From: Piromyces finnis
Lineage: Eukaryota > Neocallimastigomycota > Neocallimastigomycetes > Neocallimastigales > Neocallimastigaceae
DNA: 64,000 bases
Assembly: GCA_002104945.1 (NCBI GenBank)
Contig: MCFH01000008.1
Span: forward strand, 1,170,501 to 1,234,500
Direction: 5' to 3'
Under the pieces are notes generated by a model. That model saw only the letters and a program-made list of their open reading frames with translations, made no database searches and was not told the origin of the DNA. How positions within the stretch are numbered: the first letter of the stretch is position 1; every line of letters begins with the position of its first letter. Shown one piece after another: positions 54,226 to 64,000 of the stretch. Made by a program: the position numbers and the translations under genes.

Positions 54226-54460
54226 GGCATCAAATATTTTAAACTTTATTATTAATTTAATTAAAATTATAATACATGAAATATAAAAATTAAAATAAAA
54301 TAAAAATAAAAAAAATATGTTTAAATAAACACAAATGAATAAAAATTGGGTATAATGTATTCTAGTAATTTTAATTAAAGTAAGAAAGCCACTATCATAC
54401 TAAAGTATAATAATTGTATTTGACTTCCAATGGGACACCGAGCCAAAGATCAAAATTTTA

Positions 54461-57400
54461 TCATGGGACAAAATTATGATCTCCATTGGTTGCGCTGGCC
54501 CTCCTGGCCTGTCTTACTGTTTCTTCAGCATTGACGCTCTTGGATGTTGCTTCAAACCTTTTGAACATTGACCATTGCTGGCCAATAGCAAAAGGCATGA
54601 TTTTGGTTAGAAGTTCCGCGGTTACCGTCAAGAATGGTGTTCCTTCATTAGTACCAGATTGAATCTGACGCTTACAAAGTTCTTTCCATTCCCTTGAATT
54701 GTAATTGATATTGTTAAAACTTCTTCCCCCAAGAAGGAATTTAAATATTTTACTGCACACACTAGAATAATCATACACATTAATATTCACCGGATTATTA
54801 GAACTATTACTATCATTAACTAAATTACTATCTAAATTAGAATTATTATCTTCACTATTGCTATCATTACTAATATTATTATTTCTATTACTACTATTGT
54901 TATTATTACTATTGTTACTATTACTATTGTTATTATTACTATTGTTACTATTACTATTAATATTATTACTATCTCTACTGATATTATCAATTTCATTATT
55001 ATTGATAGGACTATTGGAATTACGTTGACTGAAAAAATTTAATAGCTGGACTATGGAATCATAATGTTTAATACGGATATCTCTAAATGTTGGACAATCT
55101 AATAACCAATGTTTAATACTTTGATCTCCACACTTGCAACATGGACAGTAGTTAGGACAAACTGGATCAACAAATTTGGCAGCTTTGGCAACTCTAGCAT
55201 CCAACTTGTATCCGCTTCTTGCTTTCAATAGCCAGTAGAAGCCATAGGCAAACTCTGGGTATTCATAACATAATTTAATAAAATCTTTAGTATCAATAAA
55301 CTTATTATCATCATAATATTGCGCTTTGATTGAATTCCCTTTGAGATCTTTCCAATAAAAGTTTTTAACTGCTTTAACATCTCCATGTTTCTTTAGTTTT
55401 TTATCAAGTGTCCTACTTGATTTGCACCACGTGTATTTTCTAAATTTAGGAATGTAATTGACAAGGTATGAGATAATACAATTTGAGTTTTTCCATTTGT
55501 TAAAACATCTAACCTGAGCTAACGCACATTTGGCTGACAATGGAGGAATATTCAAATCTTTTGAAATAGAGTATAAAGATATAAACGATACAGCTTTATG
55601 AACTCCGGCAACCCATCGTATTCCTTTGTTAACATGCTTCTGTGCAATTCTAGACCTGGCTTTGTTGGATCCAAGTAATGGTGCAAAGTATGAAACTCTG
55701 CTAATCACTTGTGAGTTAAGTACTAGCTTTTTGAAGGGAATAGGAATATTAGGATTTCTTAAGAATTTACTGACTGAAAAAAGCCCTTTCAAAACCTTGT
55801 TATTAAGAGCTTTAATAACTGGTTTAAGGGACAGATTCTTATCAAATGGAACACCAAGATAAGTATAACAATCAGTAGTTGGAATGGGTTGTCCTGCTAA
55901 GTAAAATGTTGGATCTCTCTTGTTCTGATTTTCTATTGATTCAGGACGAATCACCATCGTTGAACACTTCTGGATACCAAATTCCATTTCATTATACAAG
56001 GCCCATTCATTAACTCTTCTAAGCATCTTTTTTAAGCATCCTCTTGTTGGAGCACAAATAACTATATCATCTGCAAAAAGTCCACCACAGCATCGAGTGT
56101 CACCTAAACTGACTCCGAGATCTTCACACTCTTTAAATATATCATTAATAAAGAAATTAAAGAGAATAGGAGAAAGAGGGCATCCTTGACGGACTCCTTT
56201 CTTCACATCAAAAGATTTCGAGAATTGTCCATCTAATTTGACATTAGCCTTAGATGTTAAATATAAATTTTTGATGAATTGTAAACTCTTACCTCGGATT
56301 CCTAAACAATCTAATTTATGGAGAATATTACCGATTGGGACTGAATCGTATGCTTTCCTGAGATCTAAAAAGGCCAAATATGTCTCTTTATTATCTAATT
56401 GACGTCTACGGCATATTTCTTGGATTGAAATGAAAAGACTGATACTTTCTTCCTTTTTTCGAAAACCAAATTGTTCAGGTCTAATGAAATTATTCTTTAG
56501 ACCATATTCTGAGATTCTAGTGGTGACAATTTTGGAAATCAACTTAATACCATTATTGATAAGTGATATACCTCGATAGTTATCACAATCTGTCAAATCT
56601 CCCTTCTTAGGAATAGAAACAATACTGGATTCATTCCATGAGTTGGGGAAGTCTCCATCCCAAATACGGTTGAATAATTTAAGAATAAAATTTAAACCAT
56701 AAGCATCATTATCTGAAGTGGTATTACCGGAAGAATTATTATCTGTAGCATTATTAGAATCATTACTTGATGGAATTAATGCTTTGTAAAATTCAATTGG
56801 AATACCATCCGGACCTGATGCTTTATAATTCGGAGTAGAGAGGATAGCTGACTTGACTTCATCAATACTAATATCTTGGTTGATATCCCATTCATCAAGC
56901 ATAGGGAGTGAAAAACGTTTATTCGTTGGTTCTTCATACCAATGCTCCAAATCAAGACTTACACCACTTGGATCTGATGCAAGCTTTTCGAAATGATCAT
57001 GCCACACATCTAGTTGTTCTTCCGTAGCAACAACTAATTCTCCATTTTTGTTTTTAATTGGTTGAGCAATAAAGAAAGAATCTTTTCCAATTTTTGCAGT
57101 TTTCTTGATCCATTTCCAGGCCTTCTTAGGATTATGACTCTTCATATACTCACATCCTGTTTTAATCCAATGAAGATATTCTTGTTTCCTAAATTCATTA
57201 CATCTTTTGTGGATGTAATCAATGAGCTTACGGTAGATATTAATTCTTTTAATAAATTCATCTATATCATAAATTCTTTCTTTTTTAAATCTCTTATACA
57301 ACTTCATTTTGATTTTTTGGAGATTAAAAATTTGTTGTGAAATATGAAATGAAGACTTTATAACATTATTTGCTGAGGTAATACTGAGCTCGTCTGCAAT

Positions 57401-58987
57401 TGAAAAAGCAGTTGAAGTAAACTCTTTGGAAAGTTCATCTGTAGAAACATTAGGATCGTTGAATTTTGCTGAAAGTATTTGGAATTTATTATGACTGAGA
57501 ATAGATTCCTTTTCCTCAATACATTTTAATCTATTCCATTTCAGAATTTTCTTAGGAACATTAAAGTCATTAGAAAAATCTTCCATAGGAATAATTTTAC
57601 CATTAAAAAGAAGTGGCTTATGGTCTGATACAGGATAAAAATTATTTATAAATGATCCTGAGTGAATAAGATCTTTCATCTTCGAATTGATAAGAGCATG
57701 GTCAATGTCGGAAGATTGATCACCTCGAGTCCAAGAGATAGTAGACCCTCTAAGCGGAAGAATTTCCCAATCTCCTAATCCATTAGTTGATAACCAGTTG
57801 GATAATTTTACTTTAGACATATTAAAATCACCAACAAGAATCGATGGATGGGATGAATGAGTTTGTAACCACAAGCGAACTTCTAACTTTGCATGATCAA
57901 CATAGATGTTGTGATGACTATGAGGCATATAAACATTTCCAATCGAGCATTTGAATCTATTCCAGAGACTAAAAGTATAAATAGAAATAATATACTTTCC
58001 AGAGAAGTTTTCAAGTGAGGCTTGACACGAATTGTGAAAACCTAAATATAAACCTCTCATTCCCGGAACTGATTCGTCAGCTTTCTTGAAAAAGTGTCTA
58101 TAGTTTCGCAAAGTAACACGACAAGGATAATCTGTATTCGATCCAGAACCATTACCAGTTTCTTGGAAACATAAGAATAATGGTTTGAAAATAGCTGTGA
58201 AATAGCTAATACTATCTCTCTTTTCATGATTCCACCCATTGGTGTTCCAACTAAGACAAAAAGAAAAGTTATCAGGCTTGTTGGATGAGGAAGAATCGTT
58301 GCTATTATTATTATTATTAAAGTCATCGTTATTAATGGATGATGCATCAGAGGAATAAGTAGAACTATTACTAGATGGCTGTGAAACTGAAGAACTATCA
58401 ACTATTGAACTGTTATCAGAGTTGATAGAACTATTAGAATTAATTGTTGAATGTTGAGATTGAAATTGTGTTTGCTGTAGATCTGGAATATTTTCATGAT
58501 GGGAAACTTGTTGAAGATCCTGTTGAAGATCTTGTTGAAGATCGGATTGTTGATGAGATTGTTGAACTGATTGTTGAACTGATTGTTGAAATGATTGTTG
58601 AATAGAATGTTGATGTTTATTAGAAACTAAAATTTTACGTTTGAGAGTGGAAAAAGTGTATTTGTGATTCCTTCTACTACGAGCTGAAAAGGAAATTGAG
58701 GTAACTGAAAGTTTCTTCTTTAACATGTGTAAGATTTTAATACAATCTTTTGATGAACCATGAACCTTGACTAAGAAAAAGTGATCATTGAAAGTTTGAA
58801 AATATTTAACACTAATAACTGAATTAAGTTTATCTTCTAGAATAACCTCGAGTTTTTCCCATAGCATATTTACTGACCATGATCGAATACCACGGATAAA
58901 GAAGGAGCGAATATCATCTAAGGGGATACCATAAGACCGGGTACCACGTCTGATATAATTCTTATCTTTAATATAAAGGACTGACAT
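54461..58987 (-). CDS. LINE polyprotein: AP endonuclease, reverse transcriptase, CCHC finger
   Basis: 1,508-residue ORF. Residues 1-120 are basic with no clear domain and may take the place of an ORF1. Residues about 125-240 are Gln-rich (QQS/QQD units) then Ser/Asn-rich. The endonuclease/exonuclease/phosphatase domain spans about 245-460: CLSWNTNGW, FQETG, GNVYMPH, LVGDFNM, SDIDHALI and SDHKPLLF. Reverse transcriptase begins near 788 (IVSIPKKGD, NYRGISLINN) and has FGFRKKEES, FLDLRKAYDSV, GVRQGCPLSPILFN and the catalytic FADD near 970. A CX2CX6HX4C zinc knuckle (CCKCGDQSIKHWLLDC) lies near 1283-1298. An Asn/Ser tract precedes the conserved tail FKFLLGGRSFNN to HNFVP. The protein nicks target DNA and primes reverse transcription there. 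All catalytic motifs are present. Confidence 0.96.
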   Translation of the reverse strand: MSVLYIKDKNYIRRGTRSYGIPLDDIRSFFIRGIRSWSVNMLWEKLEVILEDKLNSVISVKYFQTFNDHFFLVKVHGSSKDCIKILHMLKKKLSVTSISFSARSRRNHKYTFSTLKRKILVSNKHQHSIQQSFQQSVQQSVQQSHQQSDLQQDLQQDLQQVSHHENIPDLQQTQFQSQHSTINSNSSINSDNSSIVDSSSVSQPSSNSSTYSSDASSINNDDFNNNNNSNDSSSSNKPDNFSFCLSWNTNGWNHEKRDSISYFTAIFKPLFLCFQETGNGSGSNTDYPCRVTLRNYRHFFKKADESVPGMRGLYLGFHNSCQASLENFSGKYIISIYTFSLWNRFKCSIGNVYMPHSHHNIYVDHAKLEVRLWLQTHSSHPSILVGDFNMSKVKLSNWLSTNGLGDWEILPLRGSTISWTRGDQSSDIDHALINSKMKDLIHSGSFINNFYPVSDHKPLLFNGKIIPMEDFSNDFNVPKKILKWNRLKCIEEKESILSHNKFQILSAKFNDPNVSTDELSKEFTSTAFSIADELSITSANNVIKSSFHISQQIFNLQKIKMKLYKRFKKERIYDIDEFIKRINIYRKLIDYIHKRCNEFRKQEYLHWIKTGCEYMKSHNPKKAWKWIKKTAKIGKDSFFIAQPIKNKNGELVVATEEQLDVWHDHFEKLASDPSGVSLDLEHWYEEPTNKRFSLPMLDEWDINQDISIDEVKSAILSTPNYKASGPDGIPIEFYKALIPSSNDSNNATDNNSSGNTTSDNDAYGLNFILKLFNRIWDGDFPNSWNESSIVSIPKKGDLTDCDNYRGISLINNGIKLISKIVTTRISEYGLKNNFIRPEQFGFRKKEESISLFISIQEICRRRQLDNKETYLAFLDLRKAYDSVPIGNILHKLDCLGIRGKSLQFIKNLYLTSKANVKLDGQFSKSFDVKKGVRQGCPLSPILFNFFINDIFKECEDLGVSLGDTRCCGGLFADDIVICAPTRGCLKKMLRRVNEWALYNEMEFGIQKCSTMVIRPESIENQNKRDPTFYLAGQPIPTTDCYTYLGVPFDKNLSLKPVIKALNNKVLKGLFSVSKFLRNPNIPIPFKKLVLNSQVISRVSYFAPLLGSNKARSRIAQKHVNKGIRWVAGVHKAVSFISLYSISKDLNIPPLSAKCALAQVRCFNKWKNSNCIISYLVNYIPKFRKYTWCKSSRTLDKKLKKHGDVKAVKNFYWKDLKGNSIKAQYYDDNKFIDTKDFIKLCYEYPEFAYGFYWLLKARSGYKLDARVAKAAKFVDPVCPNYCPCCKCGDQSIKHWLLDCPTFRDIRIKHYDSIVQLLNFFSQRNSNSPINNNEIDNISRDSNNINSNSNNSNNNNSNSNNSNNNNSSNRNNNISNDSNSEDNNSNLDSNLVNDSNSSNNPVNINVYDYSSVCSKIFKFLLGGRSFNNINYNSREWKELCKRQIQSGTNEGTPFLTVTAELLTKIMPFAIGQQWSMFKRFEATSKSVNAEETVRQARRASATNGDHNFVP

Positions 58988-59630
58988 GATAATAAATTCT
59001 AATTAAAAAATATTGAATATAAAATAAATACTAATAAAAATTACAAATATAACGTATATGGAAAAAAATCTGTCTCTCTCTCTCTTCTTAAAAGTACTGG
59101 ATAGTACAAAAATTGTTACGATGCTTTGTTTAAAGTTTCTTTTTTTGAATTCTAGTTGTAAATTTTCTTTAAAAATTCTAGTTTTGGTTTGTTGTTAGTA
59201 AATTCGATTCGCTTTTTGACACTAAACTTGTTTGACTTTACTTTTCATTAAATATTTAAATTGGTAAAAAATTTGAATCAAGAATGTCGACACCAGAAAG
59301 CTTGTGAATAGTATTTTTACATGATGTAGAGTGAATCAGTCTCTTACAAGAAACAATACAACAATAGCTACATGAATATAAAAGTACAATGCAAATGCTA
59401 AAGTTGACTACATTGGATTCTTACAAGAGAAGAGTAGTACTACATGAATACATGAATAAAAGAAAAAATACAGCAACAAAATGTATTACTCTTCTAATTA
59501 AATACTATACAAACTTACCTGAAAAATCAAACATTCACTTATTCATCAAATACTTAAATTTGATGAATAAAATGTTTTTTAATCGCTCAGTACCATGAGC
59601 TTAGTCCTAATAATTTTCCCTTGAAGACTA

Positions 59631-59876
59631 ACCAAGCATCCATTGCGCAATGCTTGGATTTAATTCTTTCTACTCTCTCAGTACCATGAGCATGAGTAGA
59701 CCCCCTTGAGAAATTACATTTATTAAATAAATGAAGGCACATTCCTAAGAGGGCACCAAGCATCCATTGCGCAATACTTGGATTTAATTCTTTCTACTCT
59801 CTCAGTACCATGAGCATGAGTAGACCCCCTTGAGAAACTACATTTATTAAATAAATGAAGGCACGTTCCCAAGAGG

Positions 59877-59877
<1 letters not shown>
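59631..59877 (-). repeat. Two 124-bp tandem monomers at the LINE 5' end
   Basis: Two nearly identical units (59631-59754 and 59755-59877/8), with a partial, diverged third at about 59581-59630 (CTCAGTACCATGAGC, CCCTTGA). Each contains CATTGCGCAATG, an exact palindrome (CATTGCGCAATA in the second), inside the longer inverted repeat CCAAGCAT/ATGCTTGG. They are GC-richer than the surroundings and lie about 600-890 bp upstream of the LINE start codon. Confidence 0.93.
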
Positions 59878-59968
<91 letters not shown>

Positions 59969-59969
59969 T
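59878..59969. repeat. (ATT)n microsatellite at the LINE 5' junction
   Basis: About 92 bp of ATT units beginning where the second monomer ends. It matches the ATT array at the element's other end (54141-54193). Confidence 0.96.
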
Positions 59970-60364
59970 GTTGTTTATGAATATTATCTTTTTAAAATCA
60001 CACAAAACATAAGATATATAAATAACCTCAATAATTAATATTTATCATTTCAAAGAAATAAAAGTTGTTTTTTTTTTATATATTTTTTATTTATTAATTA
60101 ATTTAGGATTAAAATAGTAACAGAAAAAAAAAAATCAAAATCAAAAATAAACACTTTACTTGTATAATAGGATATAATAAAATATAAAAAATGTAAATAA
60201 AAAAAATAAATATTAAAATAAATTGATTAAAAAAAAAAAAAAAACTAAATTACAACAATTATATAAAGAAATATAAATTAAAAATTAAATTATAAAATTG
60301 ATATGAATAAATCATAACTATTTCTCATAATAAACACTATTATTATAAAAAATAGATATCAAAA
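59970..60364. other. AT-rich spacer, 3' flank of the zinc-finger gene
   Basis: 395 bp of A/T-rich DNA with A-runs (about 60228-60243) between the LINE-associated microsatellite and the stop codon of the zinc-finger gene. No feature is recognisable. Confidence 0.5.
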
Positions 60365-63187
60365 TTAATTTTGTTTGGTTGCTGTTCTTTTTCTTTTTGG
60401 TAATTTTCTTTTCTTTTTCATTTCATTTTCTTGAGAACGGTGTTTTATTTCGACACGAAGATGGCGAGAAAGTGCATCATTTCTTGAGAAACCTTTATCA
60501 CAATATGGACATTTATAGTTCTTAACACCAGTGTGAACTTTTTTATGTCTATTCAAATCGTGTTTTCTAGTAAAACCTGCACCACATGTAGAACATACAT
60601 AAGGACGATTAGTATTTTCAGCAATAATACGCTTTCTTCCTACTAATACTAATCCATTCTTTGTTAATGCAGATACACTATTAACGCCTAATTCATTACC
60701 GATACTCATACGATTACCATTTTCTAAACTATTCTTTATTTGTTTTATGCTAAGATGAACAGTTTTATTATTTGAATCATCTTCATCTTCTTCATGTTTT
60801 CTCTTACGACCATTATCTACAGTTTCAATAGATTTTATTGGAATGACTTCTTCAAAAACTTTGGTATTACCTTTGTTACTTTTGGATCTTAATTTTTGAA
60901 TTTCTTTCTTCAATACGAAAAGTGACTTTTCTTCATTTTCACTTTCGTCTTCTTCTTCAAAATTATCACTTTGCTCATCTTCACTACATTCATTCTTATT
61001 TTCAATATCGTTTTCTACCTCAATATCAACTTTAATTTCATTTTCGGATTCTTCATTAGAATATTCTTTTTCCAATTTATCCTTAGTTTCTTCCATTGGA
61101 ATATCATATTGACTTTCTAAATCCTTATCACAGGAAGCCTTTATATCATCCTCCTTATTTTTACATAGAGCTGAACATAATTGCTTATAAGATACGAGAA
61201 TGTAATTTAATGTATTCAATTGCTTTATAATTTTAAAGTCTTCTTCGCAACAATTTTTTTTAGAATTATCATTGGTTTGAATTTTAGATTCACTTTTTTC
61301 TCCTGAACATATTACTGAAGATAATAAATCTTCAATTGAGTTTGGTAAGTTTTCAATATTTTCATTAGATGATTTTGATACCTCTTGATTTTTTGGCATT
61401 ATTGGTTCTATGTCTGAAGTTATTGAATAGTATTGTTGTTCATCATTATTAGCATTTTTTATTTCATCCATACAATTATTATTTATTAAAGGATTAATAT
61501 CCAAGTTTAAGTTCTCTAAAATATTTTTAATCTCAATGTCTGAATTTTCAAATGAAAATTGTTGTTCTCCATCATTACACTTTTTTTCATTAGTACTATT
61601 ATTATTAAATAAGGAATTTACTTCAAATGAATCAAAATTTATACTTGAGATATCAGTAAAATCACCACTATTTAAGTCTGGTGAAATAATTGCTGATTTT
61701 GGAGTTGCTGGAGTATTCAAAAGACCATTACCCATCATTAATAAATCACTTGGATTTTCGTTAATTTTACATTCAGAAGGCTTAAATGAGTCATAAAAAT
61801 TACCCATTAACTCATTTTGGTTACTATTAAAGTTACTTATGTTATTTTTTATAATTGGGCTATTTATTGGTTCCATTTCTGGTGTAATACTTAAAATGCT
61901 ATTAAGAGTATTCCTTGAAGAAAGTGCAATATGTTCATTTTTTTTTACACAATTCTCCAATGTTTTATTAGATTCAATAATAATATTATCTGAATTAAGG
62001 AGAGGACTCAATTCTGGTGATAATGGAGTATAATTATTTATTGCATTTTGTCTAATATTCATTGTTGGCTTTAATAGAGTATTGATATCTATACTACTTC
62101 CATTATTATTTTCTTGAGTGCTAATATCTGATGGCTTAAATAAATCATTGCTTTCATTAATTGTTATGGTTGGAATATTAGTCAATATATTTTCAAATTT
62201 ACTATCATTAACATATTTTTTACTTAAATTATTATTTATCTTCATAGCTAGTTGTTGTTCTTGTAATTGATATTGCTTTAATAAATTATCACTTAATTGA
62301 TCTTCATTATTACTTTCAAGATTAAATGGAATATTAATGGAATTAAGTAGATTACTGTTAGTTACAATACTTTCGTTTGGCTCTGATTTTGGAATAATCA
62401 TGTTATTTATTAGATCGGTTTCTATTGATGGAATTAAAATATTATTATTAACTAAATTATTTTCATTGGAATCTACTGATGGAATGATCATATTTTCAAA
62501 TTTATTCTTTACTTCCTTGTTACTTAACAATTGGTTATCTTTAATTAATTTATCTAAATAGAGTCTTTCTATTTGAGTTTTTATTTCATCATTATTTAGT
62601 AAATTAATTTTTTCAAATAATTGGTTATTATTAATCAATGAAAGTAATGGTGGTGTACTCAAGTAGCAAGCATTTTGATTCATTTGGGTAGTAGATTCGT
62701 TCATTTGAACTGGAGAATATATAGATTTCAAATTTAAGTTTGGGTAGGTATTTAATGAATTTAGCATATTGGAACTTTGTAAATTACAACAATTGTTAGT
62801 AATATCAAGAGGTCTTGATTGAAGATTATACTTTTCTGAATTTTGATTATATAAATTTAAATTATTTAACTTTGAAATTTTATTTATAGAAGAAATATTT
62901 GGATTTAATAATTGATTCTGTATCATATTATTCATTAATAAATTACTATTTGAATTATGATCAATATCCAATAATGTTGGAATTGTTATAGAATTCATCA
63001 TAGTATTATTTCTTGAATTAATATTTGCATTTCTTCTTTCATTAAGTTTCTTTACTTCATTTATACTTTTCAAGTTTGAAATAAATTGATTATTAGTTGC
63101 TTCTTCCTTTTTATATATATCCTCAAGAGTACTCTCGAGTAAACTCGAGGTATCTAATGTCGGATATAATTGATTAAAACTTTCCAT
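60365..63187 (-). CDS. C2H2 zinc-finger transcription factor
   Basis: Single-exon gene, 940 residues. The first ~590 residues are Asn/Ser/Leu/Ile-rich and disordered, with many short NNNLL-type motifs typical of fungal activation regions. An acidic stretch lies at about 690-770 (SEDEQSDNFEEEDESENEEK). Two C2H2 fingers lie at about 862-915: CSTCGAGFTRKHDLNRHKKVH, joined by the standard TGVKNYK-type linker to CPYCDKGFSRNDALSRHLRV with a final His at H-x6-H spacing. Finger contact residues are RKHDLNR and RNDALSR. The C-terminus is very basic (MKKKRKLPKRKRTATKQN), a likely nuclear localisation and DNA-backbone contact. The finger pair resembles fungal Crz1/Azf1-type regulators in general form, but orthology cannot be decided. 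Confidence 0.85.
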   Translation of the reverse strand: MESFNQLYPTLDTSSLLESTLEDIYKKEEATNNQFISNLKSINEVKKLNERRNANINSRNNTMMNSITIPTLLDIDHNSNSNLLMNNMIQNQLLNPNISSINKISKLNNLNLYNQNSEKYNLQSRPLDITNNCCNLQSSNMLNSLNTYPNLNLKSIYSPVQMNESTTQMNQNACYLSTPPLLSLINNNQLFEKINLLNNDEIKTQIERLYLDKLIKDNQLLSNKEVKNKFENMIIPSVDSNENNLVNNNILIPSIETDLINNMIIPKSEPNESIVTNSNLLNSINIPFNLESNNEDQLSDNLLKQYQLQEQQLAMKINNNLSKKYVNDSKFENILTNIPTITINESNDLFKPSDISTQENNNGSSIDINTLLKPTMNIRQNAINNYTPLSPELSPLLNSDNIIIESNKTLENCVKKNEHIALSSRNTLNSILSITPEMEPINSPIIKNNISNFNSNQNELMGNFYDSFKPSECKINENPSDLLMMGNGLLNTPATPKSAIISPDLNSGDFTDISSINFDSFEVNSLFNNNSTNEKKCNDGEQQFSFENSDIEIKNILENLNLDINPLINNNCMDEIKNANNDEQQYYSITSDIEPIMPKNQEVSKSSNENIENLPNSIEDLLSSVICSGEKSESKIQTNDNSKKNCCEEDFKIIKQLNTLNYILVSYKQLCSALCKNKEDDIKASCDKDLESQYDIPMEETKDKLEKEYSNEESENEIKVDIEVENDIENKNECSEDEQSDNFEEEDESENEEKSLFVLKKEIQKLRSKSNKGNTKVFEEVIPIKSIETVDNGRKRKHEEDEDDSNNKTVHLSIKQIKNSLENGNRMSIGNELGVNSVSALTKNGLVLVGRKRIIAENTNRPYVCSTCGAGFTRKHDLNRHKKVHTGVKNYKCPYCDKGFSRNDALSRHLRVEIKHRSQENEMKKKRKLPKRKRTATKQN

Positions 63188-64000
63188 AGTAATTATTTCT
63201 TATTTAAAAGTAGGTACAAACAATAATATAAACTTATTAAAATATAAATGAAATATTGATTTTATTAAATAATTGGTATATCTTTCCAATGCACTCTAAT
63301 TATTATTAGTTATTAATTATTAAATATTATATATCTTTAATTATTTTCTTGAAAAATTATTAAAATAGCTATAAATATTTAATGAATAAAAATATGTTAA
63401 AATTAATAATATATTTATTTATTAATAATAAATGTATAATTACAGATATATATTAAATTATTTATTTGATAATACCTTTTATAAAAAGTAATCCTATTTT
63501 CTTTTTTTTTTAAACATTAATAAAATATAGTTTTAAAACACTTTATATTTGCAAAAAATAAAAGTTAAACTTTTATAATTATATGAGGTAACAATTTTTT
63601 TTTCTCTTTTTTTATTATTTTTTAATATTGTAAGCAATTGAATTATAAAACATAAACATTCTCTTATTAAACATTATTGATAAAATTATTTTTAAATAAA
63701 AAATATTTATCCGAATTTTTTATATCACTAAAACTATTAATTTAAAGAGATGCTTTTTTCTGTTGTTGTTATATAAAATAACAAGAAAAATTTATTATAT
63801 CTGAAATAAAAAAAAAAAAGGCACAATTTTGTATTTATATACATTTTTTTTTTTAATTTAAATTTTATTTTAGAAGCATATGAAAAAAAGATTTTTTAAA
63901 TAATATATTATTTAATTTTAATAATATAATAAATATATATAATAATTTATTGATTGATTATACTGATTTATATTTCCATAGGTATTTTACCAAATATAAA
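63188..64000. other. Upstream region of the zinc-finger gene
   Basis: 813 bp of AT-rich DNA to the end of the window, including the promoter of the zinc-finger gene. A/T runs and short TA repeats only; no defined motif, RNA or second gene start was recognised. Confidence 0.5.

Larger units (their letters stand above)
54192..59877 (-). mobile_element. Complete non-LTR retrotransposon (LINE) with intact ORF
   Basis: About 5.7-kb element on the minus strand. From its 5' end it has tandem 124-bp monomers (59877 down to about 59580), a leader of about 590 bp, one 1,508-codon ORF (58987-54461), a 3' UTR of about 240 bp with the GATGCCGTT end, and a 31-nt A-tail (T-run 54192-54222). (ATT)n microsatellite lies directly outside both ends, so insertion was into such a repeat. 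The ORF has no frameshift or stop, suggesting a young and possibly mobile element. The clade was not assigned. The 5' boundary is inferred from where the mixed-composition sequence meets the microsatellite. Confidence 0.9.

Noticed and set aside
59389-59598. Plus-strand 69-codon ORF in the LINE 5' region
   Set aside because: It lies antisense in the LINE leader, has no recognisable domain and ends in the partial monomer; most likely chance.
59580-59877. CRISPR-like repeat array
   Set aside because: The two units are contiguous 124-bp tandem copies without spacers, in a eukaryotic LINE 5' region.

Overview
The window looks like nuclear DNA of an early-diverging, flagellated, anaerobic fungus, most likely an anaerobic gut fungus (Neocallimastigomycota). 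Four things point there. The intergenic DNA and introns are extremely A+T-rich and full of (AAT)n, (AAAT)n and homopolymer runs. The proteins are of fungal type: a cytosolic Hsp70 ending in EEVD, a Bud14/Tea4-like SH3 protein, DGAT2, TAF11 and a BAF60/Rsc6 subunit. There is a secreted protein with five hevein-type chitin-binding domains. There is also an intronless gene for a class III (anaerobic) ribonucleotide reductase activase of bacterial type. The assignment is inference; no rRNA or marker gene is present.

Layout. 1-3820 (+): the 3' end of a SWI/SNF BAF60-type subunit, a small basic protein, and TAF11. 4359-8385 (-): a 16-exon ABCG half transporter that needs a 4-nt microexon to complete its Walker B motif. 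9653-13636 (-) and 14222-20549 (+): a divergent pair, a 19-exon coiled-coil protein and a 25-exon WD40 protein. 23582-30457 (+): a 2,140-residue SH3/RA-domain scaffold with three families of tandem repeats. 32286-33449 (+): the chitin-binding protein. 34.33-34.89 kb (-): a SINE-like element. 36027-37982 (+): Hsp70. 38.4-39.2 kb (+): two LINE remnants. 40016-41811 (+): DGAT2. 45076-45588 (+) and 47293-48696 (-): two orphan intronless genes. 51313-51909 (-): the NrdG-like radical SAM protein. 53.6-59.9 kb (-): a truncated LINE copy and a complete LINE with an intact 1,508-residue ORF. 60365-63187 (-): a C2H2 zinc-finger regulator.

No operon-like system is visible; the genes are separate eukaryotic units. 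TAF11 and the BAF60 subunit belong to transcription initiation and chromatin remodelling. The SH3/RA protein probably acts in cell polarity through PP1. The coiled-coil/WD40 pair shares a 585-bp divergent promoter and could be co-regulated. Exon structures were derived by hand from GT/AG sites and reading phase. Every multi-exon model given as complete sums to a whole number of codons, which supports the boundaries, but no transcript data were available.

The most notable items are the 4-nt microexon in the ABC transporter, the intact LINE lying inside an (ATT)n microsatellite with 124-bp tandem monomers at its 5' end, the tRNA-headed element that carries a piece of LINE coding sequence, and the bacterial-type NrdG gene.
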